Below, in pieces: positions 5,216 through 11,041 of a stretch of 12,966 bases of DNA (positions within the stretch are counted from its first letter, which is position 1; each line of letters opens with the position of its first letter). The notes under the pieces were generated by a model that did no database searches, was not told the origin of the DNA, and saw nothing but the letters and a program-made list of their open reading frames with translations. The stretch covers positions 1 through 12,966 of the forward strand of contig CAYXVU010000168.1 of the NCBI GenBank assembly GCA_964468725.1. Direction: 5' to 3'. Source of the stretch: CAYXVU01 sp964468725 (GTDB lineage Bacteria > Acidobacteriota > Blastocatellia > UBA7656). The position numbers and the translations under genes are program-made.

Positions 5216-6559
5216 ATGCGAGGCGGCACGAATAAAATTTTCATCTTTGCTCTCTTCCTTATTCTTATGGGAATCATAATGGTTGCGGGTGCGCTCACCT
5301 TCACGAGCCTCTTCCACCCTGATACCCATAGCTTGCCTTCGCGTGTTTTAGAATTGCTCAACCATCTGGGAATGGCTTTGATTATTGCCGGTTTCGTAGC
5401 GGGTCTCATTGAGCGGACGATAGCGCTGCAGCATCATAATCGAATTGAAGGGATGCTCGGGCAGTCACAAGAGATTGCCGAAGCCGGTTTTCAACGAATT
5501 TATGTTAGCCGACAGCAACTTTTCGATGATCTGTTTCACAAAATCCTGAAAAAGACGAAAAAAGAGGTGCGGATAATCGGCATTTGTGTGTCCTTATTTC
5601 GCGAAGCTAGCCGTCCAGAACGGCTGAGCGAATTAGGAGTAGAGCAGGTAGTGAAAGATCTCTGCGAGGTCATCGCAAAGGGCTGTCTCTTAAAAGTCCT
5701 TCTCTTGAAGAGATACCCCTCAGCAGAGCAGTTGGAACGCTACGGAATTTCTCGGGCTGGAACGGCAGATTTTTATTACATGCGAGAGCGGGATGAAGAA
5801 CGAGACGATGAGTTTCATCAAGGACAACGGCTGAAAATGATCGCCAATCAAGCCGTCGGGAACTTGATCGATATGTATGTTGTATTGGCGAAGCGATATC
5901 AAGATTCTTTGGTAGAAGAGAGACGAACGGTTTTAAGGCGGTTGGAAGTGCGGGAATATATCTTCCTGCCGTCGTTATCTCTTTACATTACCGATGAAGA
6001 TATTTACGTCACTCCCTATTTAAGCAAGAGACGCTGTTACTCCGTCCCCTCCTTTCATCTCAGAGGTAAAGAGACAGCTTTATTTAAAGCCTATAATGGA
6101 CACTTCGAGTCTGTTTGGGAAAATGAAGACTTTACCACCGCCGCAATTAGTAAAAAATTTATTGATCTGTTAGTGGAAACCCCTCAAGAAACGATAGAGC
6201 TATATCAAAAATATGTGCGACAACTTTCTGCTGAAGAATCGGAAAAAGCTGCTAGCGACCCATCCTATAAAACACATCCGCTTTATCATCTGGTGCGCGA
6301 GCGAGCTTCAGAGCTGGTCGTTGATGAAGTCGGTCGCAAGCGGGTTGATGGGGGGATGCAAAAATTACTCGAAACGAATTCCTTGATTTCTTCTAATATC
6401 TTAGGAGAGTTTGTCAGGCAGAAAGAAGGTGGGTGGAATCATCGAGATTGGCTTGAGCTTTTGGAGCGGGCTCGCCGTCATGGTTGCCAAGCTTTAACCG
6501 ATGATGAGATCGGCCTTCTCTTGGAGGGCGAAAGGTCTCGCTACCTGAAGCGTAAATGA
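5216..6559 (+). CDS. Orphan two-TM membrane protein with a phospholipase-D-like domain lacking a clear HKD motif
   Basis: A 447-residue protein I cannot name. It has two transmembrane helices (about 7-30 and 50-67) with a short loop between, then a large soluble part, probably cytoplasmic. Residues 119-303 have the strand pattern of PLD-like domains found in many bacterial sensor or effector proteins: RIIGICVSLF, then CLLKVLLLKRYPSAEQ, then REYIFLPSLSLYITDEDIYVTPYL, then SFHLRGKETALFKAYNGHFESVWE. A canonical HxKxxxxD is not visible, so catalysis is uncertain. The C-terminal 145 residues are helical and charged with no family I recognise. Three starts are possible (TTG 5150, ATG 5183, ATG 5216). 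GGAGG (5205-5209) lies 6 bases before 5216, the best ribosome binding site, and the first helix begins immediately; ATG 5183 also has GGAG at 5174-5177. The gene is visibly AT-richer than its neighbours, suggesting acquisition. Its right neighbour is convergent. Confidence 0.6.
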   Translation: MRGGTNKIFIFALFLILMGIIMVAGALTFTSLFHPDTHSLPSRVLELLNHLGMALIIAGFVAGLIERTIALQHHNRIEGMLGQSQEIAEAGFQRIYVSRQQLFDDLFHKILKKTKKEVRIIGICVSLFREASRPERLSELGVEQVVKDLCEVIAKGCLLKVLLLKRYPSAEQLERYGISRAGTADFYYMRERDEERDDEFHQGQRLKMIANQAVGNLIDMYVVLAKRYQDSLVEERRTVLRRLEVREYIFLPSLSLYITDEDIYVTPYLSKRRCYSVPSFHLRGKETALFKAYNGHFESVWENEDFTTAAISKKFIDLLVETPQETIELYQKYVRQLSAEESEKAASDPSYKTHPLYHLVRERASELVVDEVGRKRVDGGMQKLLETNSLISSNILGEFVRQKEGGWNHRDWLELLERARRHGCQALTDDEIGLLLEGERSRYLKRK

Positions 6560-6603
6560 AATCTGCCAATTGCCCTTAGCACCCTTACGCTGCCGCTCTC
6601 CTG

Positions 6604-9108
6604 TTAGGTGCGCGAAGTGAGAAAGAGATAAAATCCACCCGCGCCGAAGAGCATGTTCGGCCCCCAGGCGGCTAAGAGCGGCGGCAACAGTTCATAGCGC
6701 CCCATCTGTTCGAATAGACCGAGCGACCCCCAATAGGTCAAGCCGATGGCGATGCCAATCGCTACGCCATAGAGCGCACCGCGTTTGCCAATTGAAAAGG
6801 AGAATGGCAAACCGACCAGCACCATAATCAAACAAGCCAGCGGGAAGGCGATCTTGCTTTGCAAAGCGATGCGCAAATCGAGTACGTCGAACCCCGATTG
6901 CGCGAGATCGTCAATCTTACGCCGCAACTCGGCCAAGGTCATCGAAGAAGCGCCGCGCGAATCCTTCTTAAAGTACTCCGGGCGTTCGCTGAGTTTCAGT
7001 CGGCGTTGTTTGAAGGGTTCGTAAGCGGTAACCTTCTCCCCGGCAAACTGGCGTTCCCAACCGTTTTCCAATATCCACTCTTGCGTTTGTGCATCCCAAC
7101 TGGCACGCCGCGCATACAAGCGTCGCGTGATACTGAAGGGCTGGCGTGACAAAACCATGATGTTGAGTCGTAAGAAGGCGTCTTTATTGATGTCGAAGTA
7201 TTCGTAGTTGAAGATGCGCGAGTCGAGTCCGAAGATCCATTGGTTCTTTGTTTGAAAGAAGGTTTGCGGCGGCTCCTGCCCTTTGCGAATCAGATAGCGC
7301 AGATTGTTTTGCCGACGATTGGTGAACGGCAGCACATAATCCTGATTGAAATAGACAAAAGCGGAGAGCAGGAGCGAGGCGAGCACAACCGGCATCGCCA
7401 ACCGATAGACCGATTGCCCGGAGGCTTTGAGCGCGACCACCTGACTCGTCTTTTGCAACAGCCCGAAGGTAATCATCACCGCCACCAGTGCCGCAATGGG
7501 AGTGACGTAGTTGACAATCATCGGCAACAGAAAGAAGAGATAATTCGCTACGACCGACCACTCGATGCGATTGCGCGTGATGCTGTCAAGCAATTGAAAC
7601 AGCGTGATGATGATGAAGAGCAGCGAGAAACCGCTGACGATGAAGAAGAAGAAACGCGACAGATCGGAGAGCACCAAGCGATCAAGCAACTGCGGCATCC
7701 GCGCCCACCCGAAACGCCGACGGGGGCGCACCGCGCGCGGGAGTTCGGCTTCCGCCGCTTGCTCCTCGCCGGTTGGCCGCGCTGCCCGATTCATTTCTTC
7801 TTCGCGTCGCAATGACCGGCGATAGGCAAGGCGCGTGAAGAGGCTGAGCGGGTCTGATCCTGGTTGGCGTTGCAGATAAATCGAGATGATGCCTAATGCC
7901 AACAATAGCGTGTTGGCCATCCACATTCCCATCCAGGTCGGCAGCTTGCCCGATATGGCGGCGTTTTCACCCGACAGAGCAATCAGGTAATACAACACGG
8001 TGATGGCCAGACCGAGCAATAATCCGAATGACCGACCGGTGCGCGTCTTGCCGATGCCAAAGGCCAGTCCGAGCACCGCAAAGACCAAACAAGCAGCGGG
8101 ATAAACCAATCGTCTGTGCAGTTCGGCGCGCCACTTGCGCGCTTCGTTTGGGAGTGGCGTCAAGGCGAGTAATGCCGACCACTGCATCTCACGAATATCG
8201 AGCTCTGTCACTTCGTCTTCCGAACTCTGCGCAGGTGGTTCCGTATTGACGATGCCGAGCGTCATCTCCTCCGAATAGCCGGAACCATACTGTTGATTCC
8301 GATTGCGCTTGCGGTCTTTCTCCACTTCTTTGGCTGCGGTCGCATCCGCTTTGCTTGCGGGTTTGGCGGCAATTTGGCTCGATGACTTTTCTGGTGCGTC
8401 GTCGTCGTCGTGGTTTGCCGCGATGTTTCTCGTATCGCTGACCTGATGCCACGACACCTGTTTCAAGTAGAGCGCCGGGAGGGTGGCTTGCGTGCTTTGC
8501 CGCAGGAAGCCGGATGAGGCTGTGAGAATGCGCATTTCGCTTTTCTCATCGCCGAGGTCAACCAAAAAGACGTTGTGCCATTCATCGTTGCTGCGATCAA
8601 TGTCTTCCACATAGAGCACTCTGCCAGGGATGCTCTCTTCGAAGACGCGCGGTTTGACTTGCGTATTCAGGCCTTGAAAGACCAGCGCCTGATTATCTTT
8701 CAAATGATTCAGCCGACTTACCGAATCGGGGAGCAGTACGAAGGTGATGTAGAGCATCGCCGCTGTGCACAGCAACGCAAGGGCAAGCACGGGTCGCAGC
8801 AACCGCGTGCGGCTTAAGCCTCCGGCAACGAGGGCAATGATTTCACTATCGCCGGACATCCGACCCAACCCGACCAGAATACCGACGAGCAGGGAAATGG
8901 GCAGCGTGAAGACGATGATTCCGGGAATCAACGCTGCTAGTAATCTGCCGAGCGCTTCCATCGGCAACCCGTTTTTCGTCGAGACCACCAAAATTTCGGA
9001 GAAACGGCTGGCTTCGTGGGCAAACACGATGGCCGTCAAGAGCAAAAGACACAACAAGGTGTAGGGAACGATCTCGCGTATCAGGTATCGGTCAAGCAAG
9101 CGAAACAT
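6604..9108 (-). CDS. LptF-LptG fusion: lipopolysaccharide export permease, both subunits in one chain
   Basis: An 834-residue protein joining both membrane subunits of the LptB2FG transporter, which pulls LPS from the inner membrane and pushes it along the LptC-LptA bridge. Residues 1-412 are LptF-like: TM helices near 13-30, 60-80 and 102-126, a periplasmic beta-jellyroll, then helices near 336-352, 361-380 and 392-412. A charged linker (about 413-470, including REEEMNRAARP and RPRRRFGW) leads to the LptG-like half: helices near 484-506, 517-545 and 568-590, a jellyroll (about 595-715), and helices near 750-768, 777-795 and 808-830. Separate LptF and LptG are each about 360 residues. The first jellyroll carries a disordered-looking Asp/Lys/Ala-rich insertion (about 230-275). 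The reading frame is unbroken. The ATPase LptB is not nearby. The gene is convergent with the PLD-like gene and divergent from the VWFA gene. The ribosome binding site is weak. Confidence 0.9.
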   Translation of the reverse strand: MFRLLDRYLIREIVPYTLLCLLLLTAIVFAHEASRFSEILVVSTKNGLPMEALGRLLAALIPGIIVFTLPISLLVGILVGLGRMSGDSEIIALVAGGLSRTRLLRPVLALALLCTAAMLYITFVLLPDSVSRLNHLKDNQALVFQGLNTQVKPRVFEESIPGRVLYVEDIDRSNDEWHNVFLVDLGDEKSEMRILTASSGFLRQSTQATLPALYLKQVSWHQVSDTRNIAANHDDDDAPEKSSSQIAAKPASKADATAAKEVEKDRKRNRNQQYGSGYSEEMTLGIVNTEPPAQSSEDEVTELDIREMQWSALLALTPLPNEARKWRAELHRRLVYPAACLVFAVLGLAFGIGKTRTGRSFGLLLGLAITVLYYLIALSGENAAISGKLPTWMGMWMANTLLLALGIISIYLQRQPGSDPLSLFTRLAYRRSLRREEEMNRAARPTGEEQAAEAELPRAVRPRRRFGWARMPQLLDRLVLSDLSRFFFFIVSGFSLLFIIITLFQLLDSITRNRIEWSVVANYLFFLLPMIVNYVTPIAALVAVMITFGLLQKTSQVVALKASGQSVYRLAMPVVLASLLLSAFVYFNQDYVLPFTNRRQNNLRYLIRKGQEPPQTFFQTKNQWIFGLDSRIFNYEYFDINKDAFLRLNIMVLSRQPFSITRRLYARRASWDAQTQEWILENGWERQFAGEKVTAYEPFKQRRLKLSERPEYFKKDSRGASSMTLAELRRKIDDLAQSGFDVLDLRIALQSKIAFPLACLIMVLVGLPFSFSIGKRGALYGVAIGIAIGLTYWGSLGLFEQMGRYELLPPLLAAWGPNMLFGAGGFYLFLTSRT
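8397..8411. repeat. CGT/ACG trinucleotide run inside the LptFG gene
   Basis: A tandem CGTCGTCGTCGTCG run encodes four consecutive Asp residues (HDDDDA) within the disordered insertion of the LptF half. Such short tandem runs are prone to changes in repeat number that preserve the frame. Confidence 0.7.
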
Positions 9109-9115
9109 CGCTCGG

Positions 9116-9145
9116 AGTCTAGCACGCGCCGCATGGGCGCTTCAA
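9116..9145 (-). promoter_or_regulatory. Candidate promoter for the LptFG gene, predicting a leaderless transcript
   Basis: On the minus strand, TTGAAG (9140-9145) and TAGACT (9116-9121) are 18 bases apart. Only 7 bases separate the -10 box from the ATG at 9108, so transcription would begin at or one base before the start codon. This agrees with the lack of a good ribosome binding site. It is a by-eye prediction. Confidence 0.42.
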
Positions 9146-9174
9146 GAATCGCTTCGTCGCCGATGCCGAACAAA

Positions 9175-9204
9175 TTTTCAGAGCCGAATCGGGTGCGCTA
9201 TACT
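9175..9204 (+). promoter_or_regulatory. Candidate promoter for the VWFA gene
   Basis: TTTTCA (9175-9180) and TATACT (9199-9204) are 18 bases apart; the -10 is a 5/6 match. The predicted start near 9211 leaves a leader of about 10 bases to the ATG at 9221, or about 19 to the in-frame ATG at 9230. No ribosome binding site precedes either ATG. Confidence 0.42.
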
Positions 9205-9220
9205 GCTAGTCACCTCGTTC

Positions 9221-10237
9221 ATGAAAAGTATGAACAAAGCCAATATCACAACTCTTCGCTGGTTGAGCCTGCTTGTCGCGGTGCTCTTGGGCAGCGCTTC
9301 ACTGAGCGCACAAAGTGGACGGAATCTGCCGACGACACGACCCAAAGGGGATGATGAAACCATCCGCTTGCGCGCCGACGAAGTCTTATTGAATGTCACC
9401 ATCATTGACCCGTACGGTCGGCAAGCCACCGATTTACGCAAAGAAGAATTCATCATTGCCGAAGACGGTCAACGCCAGGAAATCGCCAGTTTTCAGATCA
9501 GCCGCGTGCCGGTCAATGTCGCCCTGCTGCTTGACGCTTCCGGCTCGGTGGTCGGCAATATCGAGGCGTTGAAGACCGCCGCCTTGAAACTGGTTTCGCA
9601 ACTCGATACTGATGATCAGGTTTCGGTGGCCGAGTTTCACACCGATGTCGAACTGATTCAAGATTGGACATCCAACACGGATGACATTAAACACGCGATT
9701 TCATGGCGCTTCAAACCCGGCAGGGTGCTGACCAAAGATGGACGCTCGCAGTATGGAATGACCTCGCTTTATGATGCGCTGCTGCTGGCGGCAGAAGAGC
9801 AATTGGCGAAAGTCGAAGGTCGCAAAGCCATCGTCCTGCTGACCGACGGCGATGACACCTCTAGCAAAGTAACCTACGAGCGCGCCTTGGCGGCAGTCAT
9901 CCGCAGCGGCGCAGTCATTTATGTCATTAGCAAAGCGCGGGCGATCATTAAAGAATACGGTGGTCATCCGGCGGTCAGGTCGCGGCTTGAGCGCGCGGAA
10001 TTCCTGATGACCGATCTGGCAACACGCACCGGCGGACAGGTGTTTTCACCGTTGAAGGAAGAAGAGATGCAGGGCGCTTATGAACGCGTCGCGCGCGAAC
10101 TGAAGCAGCAATACATCATCACCTACATCACCAAAAACGAGAAACGCGATGGCGCGTTGCGCCGCGTGAAGGTCTATCTGACGCGTTCCGGCTATATGGC
10201 ACGCACCCGCGATAGTTATTACGCCCCGAAAAATTGA
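9221..10237 (+). CDS. Secreted von Willebrand factor A protein (acidobacterial VWFA-related type)
   Basis: A 338-residue exported protein. A signal peptide (about 1-30, core WLSLLVAVLLGSASLSA, cleavage probably before QSG) precedes a short beta region typical of this family (about 50-92, VLLNVTIIDPYGRQATDL then EEFIIAEDGQRQEI). A VWA domain follows (about 98-290) with a complete metal-ion-dependent adhesion site: Asp105-x-Ser107-x-Ser109 in LLLDASGSV, Thr181 in GMTSLYDAL, and Asp209 in LLTDGDD. The last part (YIITYITKNEKRDGALRRVKVYL and the Tyr-rich end) matches the usual end of these proteins. They are abundant in Acidobacteriota. VWA domains bind ligands or partner proteins through a divalent metal, but the partner of this family is not established. 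The start is ATG 9221 or ATG 9230; neither has a ribosome binding site, and I keep the longer. No co-directional neighbour suggests a function. Confidence 0.88.
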   Translation: MKSMNKANITTLRWLSLLVAVLLGSASLSAQSGRNLPTTRPKGDDETIRLRADEVLLNVTIIDPYGRQATDLRKEEFIIAEDGQRQEIASFQISRVPVNVALLLDASGSVVGNIEALKTAALKLVSQLDTDDQVSVAEFHTDVELIQDWTSNTDDIKHAISWRFKPGRVLTKDGRSQYGMTSLYDALLLAAEEQLAKVEGRKAIVLLTDGDDTSSKVTYERALAAVIRSGAVIYVISKARAIIKEYGGHPAVRSRLERAEFLMTDLATRTGGQVFSPLKEEEMQGAYERVARELKQQYIITYITKNEKRDGALRRVKVYLTRSGYMARTRDSYYAPKN

Positions 10238-10384
10238 GGATTTCCGGCACGCAAGATGCACCGAGACAGAAGCGGGCGAATGCTGGCGACACGCCTAGCT
10301 GTCCACTTCTGCCTTGGGTTTTGATTGACGTCACGCGGACGAGCAAGCGGCAGGGACTCTATTCGCCGGTTGGTCACGCTGCGC

Positions 10385-10798
10385 TCACTCGGCTTTTGGC
10401 TCCGCAGTGGGCTTGGGTTTGCGGGTTCGTGGTTTGGCATCGCCGGACTTAGGAGTTGTTGCGCGTTTCGTAACAGTCTTCTTAGCGCCTTCCGTCGTCG
10501 TTTGCGTTTTGCGAGGTGTCGAAGGCTTTGCGGCTGCGCGCCGTTTGGGTTTGACCTCAGCCGCCGCTTCGGTCGAAACCGCAGTCACGTCCGCCAGAGC
10601 GGGTTGCACCAGTTGCACCTCTTTCTCAAAGTAAAATGCCAGCACTTCGGACTCAGCCTGAAACCAGTCATCCGCAGGGTTGCCGGGGCAGCCGCCGCGT
10701 TGTTGATAGATTTCGTAGGCGCGCATGCGAATGACGTATTGCACCTCATCATCCGCAAGCAGCCGTTGCCGAATTGCTTCTGTTGTCTCTTTACTCAT
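10385..10798 (-). CDS. DUF2934 protein with a histone-H1-like basic tail
   Basis: A 137-residue protein. Residues 22-52 (VIRMRAYEIYQQRGGCPGNP followed by ADDWFQAESEV) match the short DUF2934 domain, recognised by its AYE...G.P...DW..AE pattern and of unknown function. From about residue 82 to the end the chain is Lys/Arg/Ala/Pro/Thr-rich (KPKRRAAAKPSTPRKTQ and TKRATTPKSGDAKPRTRKPK), like histone-H1-type bacterial tails, suggesting nucleic-acid binding. The ATG at 10798 is chosen because AAGGA lies 10 bases upstream and MSKETTEAIRQR is a plausible N-terminus; the frame stays open to 10915, but that stretch has no family signal and crosses a palindrome. It is read in the same direction as the ATPase gene, 243 bases downstream of it, and is convergent with the VWFA gene. 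Confidence 0.75.
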   Translation of the reverse strand: MSKETTEAIRQRLLADDEVQYVIRMRAYEIYQQRGGCPGNPADDWFQAESEVLAFYFEKEVQLVQPALADVTAVSTEAAAEVKPKRRAAAKPSTPRKTQTTTEGAKKTVTKRATTPKSGDAKPRTRKPKPTAEPKAE

Positions 10799-10861
10799 AG
10801 CCTCTCGTTCCTTCCTATTGGTGATACCGAATTGCAGAACAAACTGAGAAATGTTGGTTGA

Positions 10862-10901
10862 GAGGCGGTCTCTGACCGCCGTCCCTTGGCTTAACCGCCT
10901 C
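10862..10901. repeat. Compound intergenic palindrome
   Basis: GGCGGTC-TCT-GACCGCC (10864-10880) is a perfect 7-base stem with a 3-base loop. GAGGCGGT (10862-10869) is also perfectly complementary to ACCGCCTC (10894-10901). The two pairings share the left arm, so only one can form at a time. It lies between the ATPase stop and the DUF2934 start, both read leftward. No T-run follows the stem, so a dispersed REP-like element or a leader switch is as likely as a terminator. Confidence 0.55.
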
Positions 10902-11041
10902 AGGTTGATGAGCAACTTGGTATTCCTTCTTGGTTACGAACACAGATGAGATTTTCCCATCAAAATAAAGCCAGTATGATAGCCGACGATGGCTGATTAG
11001 AAAAGGCTGAACCGGACGCGCCTGACATCTCGACGTTCGCC

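Noticed and set aside
7240..7815. Long plus-strand frame within the LptFG gene
   Set aside because: It is antisense to a well-supported membrane protein; its charged Gln/Glu/Arg-rich translation is the expected shadow of hydrophobic codons.
10267..10320. Possible terminator for the VWFA gene (CAGAAG/CTTCTG then a T-rich stretch)
   Set aside because: The 6-base stem spans a 33-base loop and the T tract is interrupted, so it does not meet a reasonable terminator pattern.
10326..10333. Palindrome TGACGTCA
   Set aside because: An isolated 8-base palindrome in a convergent spacer, with no second copy, is expected by chance.
10960..10980. Sigma-54-like promoter on the minus strand (CTGGC...TTTTGAT)
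   Set aside because: The spacing between the GG and the expected GC element is off by one and the GC is absent.
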